Positions 35,726 to 44,402 are shown, counted from the first letter of the stretch. The stretch is DNA of 64,000 bases from Formosa sp. L2A11 (GCF_009796865.1 NZ_CP047028.1:124001-188000); one strand, 5' to 3'. Made by a program: numbers and translations. The notes: generated from the letters alone by a model not told the origin.

Positions 35726-37033
35726 TTAATATTTAATCCATTTAAGTAATTCCTTGTATGTAGGTTTCTTTCCGTACATTAAAATTCCGACACGATAAAT
35801 TTTTGCAGCAAACCAAACGGTTAACAAAAACGAACCTATTAAAAGCAATAACGACAATAGCTGTTGCCAAATAGGGACTCCAAACGGAATACGCATTAAC
35901 ATAACGACTGGAGATGTTAATGGAAAAAACGAAAATATAGTAGAAACTGTACCGTGTGGATCTTCTATAACAGTGAAAAATCCGATATAAACCGATAAAA
36001 TTAAAGGCATTAAAATTGGAAACACAAATTGTTGTGTATCTGTTTCATTATCTACAGCAGCACCAATTGCAGCATACATAGAACTATATAATAAATATCC
36101 TGCGATAAAAAAGAATACAAAAGCAATAATTAAATTGGTTAGTGGTAAATGGTAGAACCCTGCTAAAACGGTTTCTATTTGTCCATTTAATTGCTGATCG
36201 AATATAGATTGCTGTATCACCTGTTGCTGCGGTGTTTGGCTCATATCTATTCCGAAAACAAATCCTACTAACCCAGTTAAAACGCCTCCTAAAATAATCC
36301 AAATAATTATTTGCGTGATCCCTGCTAAAGATGTTCCTATAATTTTACCTAACATAAGTTGCATAGGCTTTACAGACGAAATAATAACCTCGATAACACG
36401 ACTCGTTTTTTCTTCAATTACACTTCGCATAATCATGTTACCATAAATAATAATAAACATGAATAGTAAATATCCTGCAGCACCACCAAAAGCAAGTTTT
36501 ATTATACTTTCTATTTTAGATGTTTTCTCTCCAGAGAAGTTCTCTTGTATAATACTAACATCGATCTTAGCAGATTCTATTTTGTCTAAATCTACTCCAA
36601 CCTGAACCAACTTTACATCGGTTAAAGATTTTTCAACCTTACTTTCTAAACCTGAAACTACAGATAACGAAGGTGAGTCTTCTGAATAAAACTTAACGTG
36701 ATTTTCTAAATAATTTACATCAAGACTTTTTTCAACATGTAATAACCCATATTCGCCCTGAGCTTCAACCAATGCTTTTGCAGCTTCTAAATCTATATTG
36801 GTTAAGAATTTATACTTCGTTGTTTCTGTATCTTTAAAGGTATTTTTAATTAAACCCGATTCGTCTAAAATGGCTATAGTTCTAACTTTATTACTGCTTA
36901 TTTGCGACAAATAGGCCACAGTAGCAATAAGAGCAATTAGCACAATAGGACTAATAATAGTCATTACAATAAATGCCTTATTTTTAACTTTCGTTAAATA
37001 CTCTCTTCTTATAATGAGTGGTAAATGATTCAT
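35726..37033 (-). CDS. ABC transporter permease, NatB-like
   Basis: A 435-residue permease of the ABC2_membrane_3 type. It has one helix near the N-terminus after the basic RREYLTKVKNK, then a large extracytoplasmic domain (about 45-170) and five more helices. VIEEKTSRVIEVIISSVKPMQLMLGKIIG is the cytoplasmic coupling segment typical of Na+ or drug exporters (NatB, YhaP). It is 2 bp after the ATPase gene and is the second gene of the operon. Confidence 0.92.
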   Translation of the reverse strand: MNHLPLIIRREYLTKVKNKAFIVMTIISPIVLIALIATVAYLSQISSNKVRTIAILDESGLIKNTFKDTETTKYKFLTNIDLEAAKALVEAQGEYGLLHVEKSLDVNYLENHVKFYSEDSPSLSVVSGLESKVEKSLTDVKLVQVGVDLDKIESAKIDVSIIQENFSGEKTSKIESIIKLAFGGAAGYLLFMFIIIYGNMIMRSVIEEKTSRVIEVIISSVKPMQLMLGKIIGTSLAGITQIIIWIILGGVLTGLVGFVFGIDMSQTPQQQVIQQSIFDQQLNGQIETVLAGFYHLPLTNLIIAFVFFFIAGYLLYSSMYAAIGAAVDNETDTQQFVFPILMPLILSVYIGFFTVIEDPHGTVSTIFSFFPLTSPVVMLMRIPFGVPIWQQLLSLLLLIGSFLLTVWFAAKIYRVGILMYGKKPTYKELLKWIKY

Positions 37034-37035
37034 GA

Positions 37036-37965
37036 TTAGCTATTATTCTGAATGGCTTTAATAAAAATATCGTTTGTGCTTGGCAACAATTCTACAAAAT
37101 GAGAGACCTCACCTCTTGTGGTTAAATACTGTAAAAAATCGTTTGGCTTTTCTGTAGCTCCTAATTTTACATTTAACTTTAATTGATCGTCTATGGTTTT
37201 AAATTGTGCAGGAGACACTTCAAACTTTTCGGTTAATTCTTTATGCAGTGCTGCTATATTATCTGTTTTTACACCAACCTCGTAAGCATTATTTTTAAAC
37301 TGGCGTTTTACCTCTGTTAGTTTTCCGTCTAATATTTTATTAGATTTATTAATTAACGCAATGTGATCGCACAACTCTTCGACAGATTCCATACGGTGTG
37401 TAGAAAAAATAATGGTAGAGCCATTATCTCTTAAACGTAAAATCTCGTCTTTAATTAAATTTGCATTTATAGGGTCGAATCCTGAAAAAGGTTCATCGAA
37501 AATTAACAATTTAGGTTCGTGTAATACGGTAACCACAAATTGAATTTTCTGTGCCATACCTTTAGATAGCTCCTGAATTTTTTTATTCCACCAATCTCCA
37601 ATTTCCAATCGCTCAAACCAATAATGAAGACGTTCTTTAGCTTCGGCTTTACTTAACCCTTTTAATTGTGCTAAATATAATGCTTGCTCGCCAACTTTCA
37701 TAGATTTATACAAACCGCGTTCTTCTGGCAAATATCCAATATCTTTTACATGATGATTTTTTAATGGTTCTCCATCTAAAATAACATGCCCTGAATCTGG
37801 CATTGTAATTTGATTTATGATTCTGATTAACGTAGTTTTCCCGGCACCGTTGGGACCTAATAACCCAAAAATACTTCCCTTGGGAACTTCTATAGAAACT
37901 TGATTGAGCGCTGTAAAATCTCCAAATTTTTTAGAAATAGTATGCGCCTCTAAAATATTATGCAT
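37036..37965 (-). CDS. ABC transporter ATP-binding protein, NatA-like
   Basis: A 309-residue ATPase. Walker A is GPNGAGKTT, the signature is LSKGMAQKIQFV, Walker B is LLIFDEPFSGFD and the switch His is in FSTHRMESV. The C-terminal extension of about 80 residues is as in NatA/YhaQ ATPases. It is the first gene of the operon ATPase-permease-MscS-response regulator. The pair would export sodium or a toxic compound. No TAnnTTTG box was found close to the start. Confidence 0.92.
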   Translation of the reverse strand: MHNILEAHTISKKFGDFTALNQVSIEVPKGSIFGLLGPNGAGKTTLIRIINQITMPDSGHVILDGEPLKNHHVKDIGYLPEERGLYKSMKVGEQALYLAQLKGLSKAEAKERLHYWFERLEIGDWWNKKIQELSKGMAQKIQFVVTVLHEPKLLIFDEPFSGFDPINANLIKDEILRLRDNGSTIIFSTHRMESVEELCDHIALINKSNKILDGKLTEVKRQFKNNAYEVGVKTDNIAALHKELTEKFEVSPAQFKTIDDQLKLNVKLGATEKPNDFLQYLTTRGEVSHFVELLPSTNDIFIKAIQNNS

Positions 37966-38063
37966 TCGCGAATTTAGTTAATTATAAGGTGTAAATATAT
38001 TAAATGTAAGACAAGAAGCTTAATATAAAATGCTAAAAAGAAGTTATTCCTAAAATCACAAAA

Positions 38064-38090
38064 CCCATCCTTAAAAAAACTAAGGATGGG
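38064..38090. repeat. 10-bp inverted repeat downstream of dnaJ
   Basis: CCCATCCTTA (38064-38073) and its complement (38081-38090) enclose seven A/C bases. Only four T follow on the minus strand, so it is a weak terminator at best. It also lies 12 bp before a small plus-strand reading frame. Confidence 0.5.
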
Positions 38091-38102
38091 AAAAAAATTG
38101 CT

Positions 38103-38246
38103 ATGAAAAAGAAAAACTTACTAAGTTCAATTAGTAATGTCTCAAATATAGCACTTTATATTAAAAATACTGTAATTATTTTAGATAAAATTTACGAAAA
38201 GCATAAAAACAAAAACATCCGCCTTAAAAAAGCGGATGTTTTATAA
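38103..38246 (+). CDS. Possible small peptide of 47 residues
   Basis: ATG at 38103 opens a frame of 47 codons, MKKKNLLSSISN..., ending TAA at 38246. The peptide is basic, with an amphipathic or weakly hydrophobic centre (IALYIKNTVIILDKIY) and a Lys-rich end. Its last codons coincide with the dnaJ terminator (38212-38242), so part of the frame is forced by that hairpin. There is no -7 box. It may be chance. Confidence 0.2.
   Translation: MKKKNLLSSISNVSNIALYIKNTVIILDKIYEKHKNKNIRLKKADVL
38212..38242 (-). terminator. Intrinsic terminator after dnaJ
   Basis: Perfect 11-bp arms 38212-38222 and 38232-38242 with a 9-base loop. On the minus strand the hairpin is followed by TTTTTGTTTTTATG. Confidence 0.85.
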
Positions 38247-38264
38247 GTATTTTTAAGTTCACTT

Positions 38265-39392
38265 TTAAGAAAACATATCTTTTACTTTCTCGAAAAATGA
38301 TTTATCTGTACTTTCTGGTTTTGGTGCGAAATGTTCATTTTCTCGCATCTCTTCAAAAAATTCTTTTTGTTGTTTATTTAACGTTTTAGGTGTCCATACA
38401 TTTACGTGCACCAATAAATCTCCTTTGGCGTAACCATTAATGTTTGGAATTCCTTTTCCGCGTAAGCGTAATATTTTGCCAGATTGTGTACCTGCTTCAA
38501 TTTTAATACGCACTTTTCCTGTTACAGTTTCAATCTCTTTAGAGGTTCCTAAAACAGCATCTGGAATACTTACGTATAAATCGAAATGAAGATTATCGCC
38601 TTCACGTTGTAAGCTGCTGTGATTTTCTTCTTCTATTGCGACAAGTAAATCTCCAGAAACACCCATTGCTCCTGGTGCTTCGTTTCCTTTTCCTGTAACC
38701 TTAAGTTGCATACCGTCTACAACTCCTGCTGGTATTTTAATAGATACAGTCTCTTCTTTTACAACTAACCCTTGTGCATCTGCATCGTTAGGTTTTTTAT
38801 CTATAATCTGACCAGATCCACCACAAGATGTACAAGGCGAAGCTGTTTGCATACGCCCTAAAATAGTATTAGCAATACGTGTTACTTGACCTGAACCTTG
38901 ACATGTAGGACATGTTTTATAAGATGTTCCTGGCGCTTGTACTTTACGTCTTACTTTTACTTTCTTTTCTACACCGTTAGCAATTTCTTCTAGAGTTAAC
39001 TTTACACGAATTCTAAGGTTACTACCTTTTACTCGACGTTGACCGCCACCGCCGCCAAATCCTGAAAAGCCACCGCCGCCGAAGCCGCCGCCGCCAAAGA
39101 TATCTCCAAATTGGCTAAAGATGTCGTCCATATTCATATGTCCGCCACCGTAATTACCACCGCCACCAGCTTCGAATGCTTGGTGACCAAATTGGTCATA
39201 ACGTGCTTTTTTATCTTGGTCGCTTAAAATTTCGTAAGCTTCTGCAGCCTCCTTAAATTTATTTTCAGCGTCTTTGTTATCTGGATTTTTATCTGGGTGA
39301 AATTCTATAGCTTTCTTCCTGTATGCTTTTTTTATTTCAGCTCCAGTAGCATTTTTATCAACTCCTAATATTTCGTAATAATCTCTCTTCAT
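38265..39392 (-). CDS. dnaJ: Chaperone DnaJ with two instead of four zinc motifs
   Basis: Co-chaperone of DnaK: its J domain (1-68, HPD at 32-34) stimulates the DnaK ATPase. A Gly/Phe-rich linker (75-118) follows. Only two CxxCxGxG motifs are present, CPTCQGSG (161-168) and CTSCGGSG (187-194). The stretch between them ([15 protein letters not shown]) matches the segment between motifs 2 and 3 of E. coli DnaJ, so motifs 1 and 4 seem to be missing. That leaves one zinc site, the one linked to DnaK interaction. The C-terminal substrate domains look normal. It follows grpE by 57 bp in one operon. Confidence 0.94.
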   Translation of the reverse strand: MKRDYYEILGVDKNATGAEIKKAYRKKAIEFHPDKNPDNKDAENKFKEAAEAYEILSDQDKKARYDQFGHQAFEAGGGGNYGGGHMNMDDIFSQFGDIFGGGGFGGGGFSGFGGGGGQRRVKGSNLRIRVKLTLEEIANGVEKKVKVRRKVQAPGTSYKTCPTCQGSGQVTRIANTILGRMQTASPCTSCGGSGQIIDKKPNDADAQGLVVKEETVSIKIPAGVVDGMQLKVTGKGNEAPGAMGVSGDLLVAIEEENHSSLQREGDNLHFDLYVSIPDAVLGTSKEIETVTGKVRIKIEAGTQSGKILRLRGKGIPNINGYAKGDLLVHVNVWTPKTLNKQQKEFFEEMRENEHFAPKPESTDKSFFEKVKDMFS

Positions 39393-39449
39393 GGTGTATG
39401 TGTCACTTTCGACCGTTAATATTTTTTACACTAGTATACAGTGTGTCTG

Positions 39450-39986
39450 TTATTGCCCAATTACAACTTTAGGAAAACGAATTACTGTTTCTCCTAATTT
39501 GTATCCTTTTTCAATAACATCTATAATTTTACCTTTTAATTCTGGTACTGGTGAAGGAATTTGAGTAATTGCTTCATGATGATCTGCATTAAATACATCT
39601 CCAGCTTTAACTTCTATTAATTCTAAACCTTTAGATTCTAATAGATTTTTTAGTTTATTACTAATTAATTCTACACCTTTTAAAAGGTCTTTTTCTTTAG
39701 TTTTAGCAATTTCACTATATGCGCGATCAAAATCATCTAACACTGGTAACATGGCTACCATGACATCTTTATTGGCAGTTTTAAACAAATCGATACGTTC
39801 TTTAGAAGTTCGTTTTTTATAATTTTCAAACTCAGCGAACAATCTTAAAAATTTATCTTTTTCTTCCTTCAATTTAACCTGTAATTCTTCCTCTACAGAT
39901 ACTTCTTGATTTTCAATAACTTGCTCTTCTACTTGCTCTTCTATATTTTCGACTTCAACGTCTTTTTGGTTCTCTTCTTTACTCAT
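39450..39986 (-). CDS. grpE: Nucleotide exchange factor GrpE
   Basis: Releases ADP from DnaK in the heat-shock chaperone cycle. I set the start at ATG 39986 (178 residues, MSKEENQ...). The open frame runs on to 40094, but a promoter lies in that extra part. The N-terminus is very acidic and disordered. Then come a long helix (VKLKEEKDKFLRLFAEFENYKKRTSKER) and the beta domain with GLELIEVKAGDVFNADHHEAI and VIEKGYKLGETVIRFPKVVI. It is cotranscribed with dnaJ. dnaK is not in the window. Confidence 0.95.
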   Translation of the reverse strand: MSKEENQKDVEVENIEEQVEEQVIENQEVSVEEELQVKLKEEKDKFLRLFAEFENYKKRTSKERIDLFKTANKDVMVAMLPVLDDFDRAYSEIAKTKEKDLLKGVELISNKLKNLLESKGLELIEVKAGDVFNADHHEAITQIPSPVPELKGKIIDVIEKGYKLGETVIRFPKVVIGQ

Positions 39987-40023
39987 GTCTTCTAATTTAA
40001 AAATAAACACTATCCATTTAAGG

Positions 40024-40057
40024 CAAAAGTACTGCCATCTTTCAATATTTGCCAAAA
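40024..40057 (-). promoter_or_regulatory. Promoter for grpE-dnaJ
   Basis: On the minus strand, TTTTGG (40052-40057) and TACTTTTG (40024-40031) are separated by about 20 bases, fitting TTTG-N17-23-TAnnTTTG. The leader to ATG 39986 is about 30 bases. Confidence 0.7.
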
Positions 40058-40085
40058 TGTCACAAATAAAATTCTTGTTTTTTTC

Positions 40086-40113
40086 TTGAAGCATTCAATT
40101 TTAATTATTTTTG
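40086..40113 (+). promoter_or_regulatory. Promoter for the YceI lipoprotein gene
   Basis: TTG (40086-40088), a 17-base spacer, then TATTTTTG (40106-40113), 25 bp before the ATG. It is back to back with the grpE promoter. Confidence 0.65.
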
Positions 40114-40138
40114 AATATAAACATAAAAAACAATAATC

Positions 40139-40813
40139 ATGAAAAATAAGATTTTAACCTTATGCGTTGCATTAGCTCTTGGAGCAACTGCAATATCTTG
40201 TAAAGAAAAAACGAAAGAAGCTGCAGAAGCTACAGCTGCAGAACCTGTTGCAGAAACAGTTATAACTGCAAAAAAATACAATGTAGATGTAAGTAACTCT
40301 ACAATTGAATGGAAAGGTGCCAAACCTACAGGTGAACACTTTGGAACAATTGGTATTAAAACAGGAGAACTTAATACTGAAGACGGTGCAATAGAAAGCG
40401 GAACTATTGTTATAGATATGAATAGCATTACAGCTTTAGATCTTGAAGGTGATAAAAAGTTAAACTTAGAAGCACATTTAAAAGGTACAGTTGCAGGTAA
40501 AGAAGGCGACTTTTTTAATGTAAACGAATTTCCTACTGCTACATTTAAGATAACAGGAGTTGCTACTAATGAAGCTGGTAAAACAATACTTTCTGGAAAT
40601 TTAAAAATGAAAGGTATTGAAAAAAATGTATCGTTTCCTGTTACAGTAACTTCTGAAGGAGATTCGCTAAGTTTAGTATGTGAAACTTTTGTAATAGATA
40701 GAACACAATGGAAAATAAACTTTGGTTCTAAATCTGTGTTTGATAATCTTGGAGACAAATTTATTAACGACGATATTACATTAACTATAAAAGTTAAAGC
40801 AACAAAAGCTTAA
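40139..40813 (+). CDS. YceI-family lipoprotein
   Basis: YceI proteins have a lipocalin-like barrel that binds polyisoprenoid or other long lipids. The 224-residue precursor has a lipoprotein signal peptide with lipobox AISC (Cys21). A 25-residue Ala/Glu linker follows, then the YceI domain (about 45-224): STIEWKGAKPTGEHFGTIGI, GTVAGKEGDFFNVNEFPTATFKIT and KGIEKNVSFPV. It is likely anchored in the outer or inner membrane facing the periplasm. Divergent from grpE; monocistronic with a terminator. Confidence 0.92.
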   Translation: MKNKILTLCVALALGATAISCKEKTKEAAEATAAEPVAETVITAKKYNVDVSNSTIEWKGAKPTGEHFGTIGIKTGELNTEDGAIESGTIVIDMNSITALDLEGDKKLNLEAHLKGTVAGKEGDFFNVNEFPTATFKITGVATNEAGKTILSGNLKMKGIEKNVSFPVTVTSEGDSLSLVCETFVIDRTQWKINFGSKSVFDNLGDKFINDDITLTIKVKATKA

Positions 40814-40844
40814 ATTTAAATCTCTTAAATACGCTTTTAAATAT

Positions 40845-40878
40845 AAAAGACTATCTGTAAAAAGATAGTCTTTTTTTT
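40845..40878 (+). terminator. Intrinsic terminator after the YceI gene
   Basis: Arms 40845-40856 and 40863-40874 (12 bp) with a T run to 40878. The minus-strand gene that follows ends at 40877, so it may act on both. Confidence 0.85.
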
Positions 40879-41785
40879 ATTTTAATAATTCTAATAATGC
40901 GGGTTGCAGGTTCGGGTATTTAAACTCAAAACCTTGATCTTCTAATTTTTTACTACTTACACGCTGACTTGCATACATTAAATTATGCATTTCGCCTAAA
41001 ACAAGTCTCATTACTCCTTTAGGAATTCCGGGTAAAAACATAGGTTTATCTACAACTTTAGCGATCGCTTTTATAAGCTCGCTTTGTGTTACCGGATTAG
41101 GAGCAACAGCATTAAAGGTTCCTTCGCCACAATATTTTAAAAGGAATATAAATACACGAACAACATCGTCTATATGCACCCAAGATTGCCATTGTTCTCC
41201 TGTACCAAAAACAGCACCTAAGCCTAAATCTATAGGTTTTTTAAATTCTGGTAAAACACCACCTTCTGTAGACAATACAAGGCCAATACGAACTTTAGCA
41301 ACTTTAATGTTTAATCCAAAAAAAGTATCGACCTCGGCTTCCCAAGCTTTAACGACTTCGCCTAAAAATGAATGATCTATTTGAGTATCCTTCTCGTTAT
41401 AGTATTTAGTTAACGAATCTGGATAAACACTAATACCACTTGCAGATATTATTTGAGCGACACTATGTTTAGGTAACGATTTTAATGCGCTATGTAATAA
41501 TCGTGCAGATTGCACCCTACTATCTATAATTTCTTTTTTATTAGAAGATGTCCAACGTTTAGAAACAGTACCTCCGGCCAAGTGAATAATAACTTGCACG
41601 CCCTCGAAACAATCTGTATCTATTTCTTTGGTTTCTGGATTCCAATAATACCCTTGATAGTTCTTCTCACTTACAATCTTTTCTTTCCTGGTTGTTAAAT
41701 ATTTAACACTAACATCCTTGCGGAGACAACGTTCCACAATTTTAGTACCCAAAAGTCCTGTAGCGCCAGTTATTAAAACACCCAT
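40877..41785 (-). CDS. TIGR01777-family NAD-dependent epimerase-like oxidoreductase
   Basis: A 302-residue protein of the extended SDR group (YfcH-like). The dinucleotide-binding motif is VLITGATGLLGTKIVE at the N-terminus. IIHLAGGTVSKRW follows, and then SASGISVYPD, where the usual YxxxK is altered, as is normal for this family. DUF1731 forms the C-terminus (GVMRLVLGEMHNLMYASQRVSSKKLEDQGF). Members are often annotated as cell-division or epimerase proteins without proven substrates. A -7 box lies 16 bp before the ATG. Confidence 0.9.
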   Translation of the reverse strand: MGVLITGATGLLGTKIVERCLRKDVSVKYLTTRKEKIVSEKNYQGYYWNPETKEIDTDCFEGVQVIIHLAGGTVSKRWTSSNKKEIIDSRVQSARLLHSALKSLPKHSVAQIISASGISVYPDSLTKYYNEKDTQIDHSFLGEVVKAWEAEVDTFFGLNIKVAKVRIGLVLSTEGGVLPEFKKPIDLGLGAVFGTGEQWQSWVHIDDVVRVFIFLLKYCGEGTFNAVAPNPVTQSELIKAIAKVVDKPMFLPGIPKGVMRLVLGEMHNLMYASQRVSSKKLEDQGFEFKYPNLQPALLELLK

Positions 41786-41800
41786 CTCTTAATTTTTTAA

Positions 41801-41808
41801 CAAAAGTA
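41801..41808 (-). promoter_or_regulatory. -7 promoter box for the TIGR01777 gene
   Basis: TACTTTTG on the minus strand, 15 bases before the ATG at 41785. Confidence 0.6.
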
Positions 41809-41879
41809 CAAATACATAAATACTTATAACTCACATTAAGTAAGGTTTAACACTAATCTGTAAAACAGCCTAATACGTA

Positions 41880-42449
41880 TTAACTAATTTCAAGATGATA
41901 TTTTTGTAGCAACCCTTCTAAATCATTCTTAGAAAACTTAGCCCCTTTCATTCTATTAAGTTCAGGATCGATATTAAAATTATATGCAGTTAAAAAAGTT
42001 ACTCTTTCCAGATTAGAATCTATAAATTGAGTATTTAGCAAATTACATTTTTCAAAATCTGCACCTGTTAAATCACAGCCTTGAAAAGAAGCTTGTTGCA
42101 ATTCACAATTTATAAACACACTGCGTTTAAGTTTTAAAAAATCGAATTGTGCCATTTGGAGATTACAATTACTAAATTTTATACGCATTAAAAACGTACT
42201 AATAGACTTAAAGTCTAATCCTAGTAATTTACAATCTGAAAAAACAACATCGTTAAAAGAGGTTTTTTTTAGTTTAGTATTGCTTAAGTTACAATCTATA
42301 AACTCACATTCGGTAAAGACAAACCCAGAAAGATCGCTATTAGACAAATCGCATTGCTCGAAAGAGCAGCCATCGTAATCGCCTAAAGGCAAAGGGTTAG
42401 TTTTATAGTCTTCATTTTTAAATAATAGGTCTTCAACATTTGTAGTCAT
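41880..42449 (-). CDS. Pentapeptide-repeat protein (Qnr-like layout)
   Basis: A 189-residue protein made almost wholly of A(D/N)LXX-type five-residue repeats (LSNSDLSGFVFTECEFIDCN... to LLNTQFIDSNLERV), which form a right-handed quadrilateral beta-helix. The helix breaks near residue 75 (ISTFLMRI) and again near 145. A short helical end (LEGLLQKYHLEIS) resembles the dimerising end of Qnr and MfpA proteins, which mimic DNA and protect gyrase. It follows mnmD by 12 bp in one operon. The gyrase role is an inference from layout only. Confidence 0.85.
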   Translation of the reverse strand: MTTNVEDLLFKNEDYKTNPLPLGDYDGCSFEQCDLSNSDLSGFVFTECEFIDCNLSNTKLKKTSFNDVVFSDCKLLGLDFKSISTFLMRIKFSNCNLQMAQFDFLKLKRSVFINCELQQASFQGCDLTGADFEKCNLLNTQFIDSNLERVTFLTAYNFNIDPELNRMKGAKFSKNDLEGLLQKYHLEIS

Positions 42450-42461
42450 ATCGTCAATTTG

Positions 42462-43139
42462 TTAAATTTTACTTGCTCTCAACATCTCTCTTTTTCCTGG
42501 AGGTCCAGGAATACGAGCTACTGTAAACCCAACGGCTTGCATTGCTCTTCTAGCATTACCTTGTGCAGAATACGTTACTAATATCCCGCCTGGTTTTAAG
42601 GCATTAAACATAATTTTAAAAACAGCTTCTCCCCATAAATCAGGTTGTACTCGCGGGCCAAAAGCATCGAAATAAATAATATCATACAACGCATTGTCTG
42701 TGATATCATTAAAAGATTTTTGTTGTTTTAATAAAGAAAAATATTCTGAAATGTCTTGTTTTGACTCCCAAGCAACCTTATGAAGGGTATTAAAAACCGA
42801 TTCGTTAGCGCCTTCGTTTATAGATTTCGAATAATTAATATGAAGTAAATCGTCTGCAGTTACAGGATATGCTTCTACACCTGTATAATCTATTTTGCAA
42901 TTTAAATCTTTAGCTTGTAAACATGTTAAGAACGCATTAAGACCTGTACCAAAACCAATTTCTAAAATAGATATTGGGTTTAAATCAGGTTTTTGGTCTA
43001 AAGTATATTTTAATCCTTCCTTAATAAAGACGTGTAAGGCTTCTTGAATAGCACCATGTCTAGAGTGATACGTTTCGTCTAAATCTGGTAAATAAATGGT
43101 TGAAGAACCATCTGCTGTTGTAATATATTTGCGTTCCAA
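42462..43139 (-). CDS. mnmD: tRNA (mnm5s2U34) methyltransferase MnmD
   Basis: The SAM-dependent enzyme that makes the last methyl transfer in mnm5s2U34 of tRNA; in E. coli this is the N-terminal half of MnmC. The 225-residue protein is the stand-alone form. SAM-binding ILEIGFGTGLNAF lies near residue 60, DIIYFDAFGPRVQPDLW near 150, and GGILVTYSAQGNARRAM near the end. The start is TTG 43139; no ATG is available. It is first in an operon with the pentapeptide-repeat gene. Confidence 0.93.
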   Translation of the reverse strand: MERKYITTADGSSTIYLPDLDETYHSRHGAIQEALHVFIKEGLKYTLDQKPDLNPISILEIGFGTGLNAFLTCLQAKDLNCKIDYTGVEAYPVTADDLLHINYSKSINEGANESVFNTLHKVAWESKQDISEYFSLLKQQKSFNDITDNALYDIIYFDAFGPRVQPDLWGEAVFKIMFNALKPGGILVTYSAQGNARRAMQAVGFTVARIPGPPGKREMLRASKI

Positions 43140-43307
43140 AATAATGAAGTTTGCGAAAGATTAATTAAAATATTAAAATCTCAAAAAGAAGGATTTACTA
43201 ATTTAGATAATCAATTAATTCGAAACGTAAATATACGCGATTTTTAAAAATTTTATACTACTTTTATGCTATAATAAATACTGTTTAATCTAGTAAATTA
43301 TAATATT

Positions 43308-44363
43308 TTGACAAATACGATTGAAATTACAAAAGCAAAAACAAGCAAGATACATGATGTGGATTTTGATAATTTGTCTTTTGGTAAAGTTTTCTCTGAT
43401 CACATGTTTGTATGTGATTTTAAAAACGGCGAATGGCAGAAGCCAGAAATTACGCCTTATGCACCTTTAACTTTAGATCCTTCTGCTCGTGTTTTTCATT
43501 ACGGCCAAGCTGTTTTCGAAGGCATGAAAGCATTTAAAGACGAAGCTGAAAATGTCTGGTTATTTAGACCTGAAGACAATCTGGAACGTATTAACAAATC
43601 TTCAGAACGTTTGGCTATACCTGCATTTCCAAAAGAAGTCTTTATGGAAGGCTTAAAAGCTTTGGTAAATTTAGACAAAGACTGGGTACAACCTGGCTTT
43701 GGAAACTCGCTATACATAAGACCTTTTGTTATCGCAACAGAACCTGCTATTGCAGCATCGCCTGCGTTAGAATACAAGTTCTTAATTATTTGCTCTCCTG
43801 CACAGTCTTATTACTCTGGAGATGTACGCGTTTTAATAGCTGAACAATTTAGTAGATCTGCTAACGGTGGTGTTGGTTACGCAAAAGCTGCAGGAAATTA
43901 TGCTGCACAATTTTACCCAACAAGTTTAGCTAACCAAGAAGGTTTTCAACAAATTATTTGGACAGACGCAGACACTCATGAGTTCTTAGAAGAAGCGGGT
44001 ACAATGAACGTCTTTTTTAGAATTAACGACACTTTAGTTACTGCGCCTACAAGCGAAAGAATTTTAGATGGAATTACGCGTAGAAGTATTATTCAAATCG
44101 CTAAAGATTCTAACATTGCTGTAGATGTAAGACCGATTAAAGTAAGCGAGCTAATAGAAGCTAGTAAAAATGGTTCTTTAAAAGAAATTTTTGGTTCTGG
44201 TACAGCTGCTGTAGTGAGCCCTATTTCTGCATTCTCTTATAAAGGGGATGTTTTTGAAGTTCCGAAAATAGATAAAAACTTCTCTGATATATTTAAAGAG
44301 AAATTATTAAATATTCAATACAACAAATCTGAAGACCCTTACGGTTGGAGACAAAGTATATAA
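43308..44363 (+). CDS. ilvE: Branched-chain amino acid aminotransferase
   Basis: A PLP enzyme that swaps amino groups between branched-chain amino acids and 2-oxoglutarate. The 351-residue protein is of the type II (BCAT-like) group. VFHYGQAVFEGMKAFK lies near residue 63, PFVIATEPAIAASPA in the middle, and the catalytic Lys in GGVGYAKAAGNYAAQ. EEAGTMNVFFRIND and FGSGTAAVVSPI are typical. The start is TTG 43308. It is monocistronic, with a terminator that overlaps the stop of the convergent gene. Confidence 0.95.
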   Translation: MTNTIEITKAKTSKIHDVDFDNLSFGKVFSDHMFVCDFKNGEWQKPEITPYAPLTLDPSARVFHYGQAVFEGMKAFKDEAENVWLFRPEDNLERINKSSERLAIPAFPKEVFMEGLKALVNLDKDWVQPGFGNSLYIRPFVIATEPAIAASPALEYKFLIICSPAQSYYSGDVRVLIAEQFSRSANGGVGYAKAAGNYAAQFYPTSLANQEGFQQIIWTDADTHEFLEEAGTMNVFFRINDTLVTAPTSERILDGITRRSIIQIAKDSNIAVDVRPIKVSELIEASKNGSLKEIFGSGTAAVVSPISAFSYKGDVFEVPKIDKNFSDIFKEKLLNIQYNKSEDPYGWRQSI

Positions 44364-44367
44364 AACT

Positions 44368-44402
44368 AAAAAGAGCGACTATTTTAAGTCGCTCTTTTTT
44401 TT
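44368..44402 (+). terminator. Intrinsic terminator after ilvE
   Basis: Perfect 13-bp arms 44368-44380 and 44387-44399 with a T run. The T tract reaches the stop codon of the convergent gene at 44401. Confidence 0.9.

Noticed and set aside
38103..38246. Lanthipeptide or other modified-peptide precursor
   Set aside because: The MKKKNL start resembles some Bacteroidota leader peptides, but the peptide has no Cys, no Gly-Gly cleavage site and no modification enzyme genes nearby.
40030..40070. A sigma-54-like TTGGCA element before grpE
   Set aside because: TTGGCA is present on the minus strand, but the GC of the -12 element at the correct distance is missing. The TTTG/TAnnTTTG pair explains the site better.
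39987..40094. N-terminal extension of GrpE by 36 residues
   Set aside because: It contains a matched -33/-7 promoter pair, and its residues do not resemble GrpE N-termini.
40105..40758. A 217-codon frame on the minus strand opposite the YceI gene
   Set aside because: It is a mirror of the YceI coding frame. It has no family pattern, no proper start context, and lies over the two promoters of grpE and yceI. The plus-strand frame has a lipobox and full YceI motifs.
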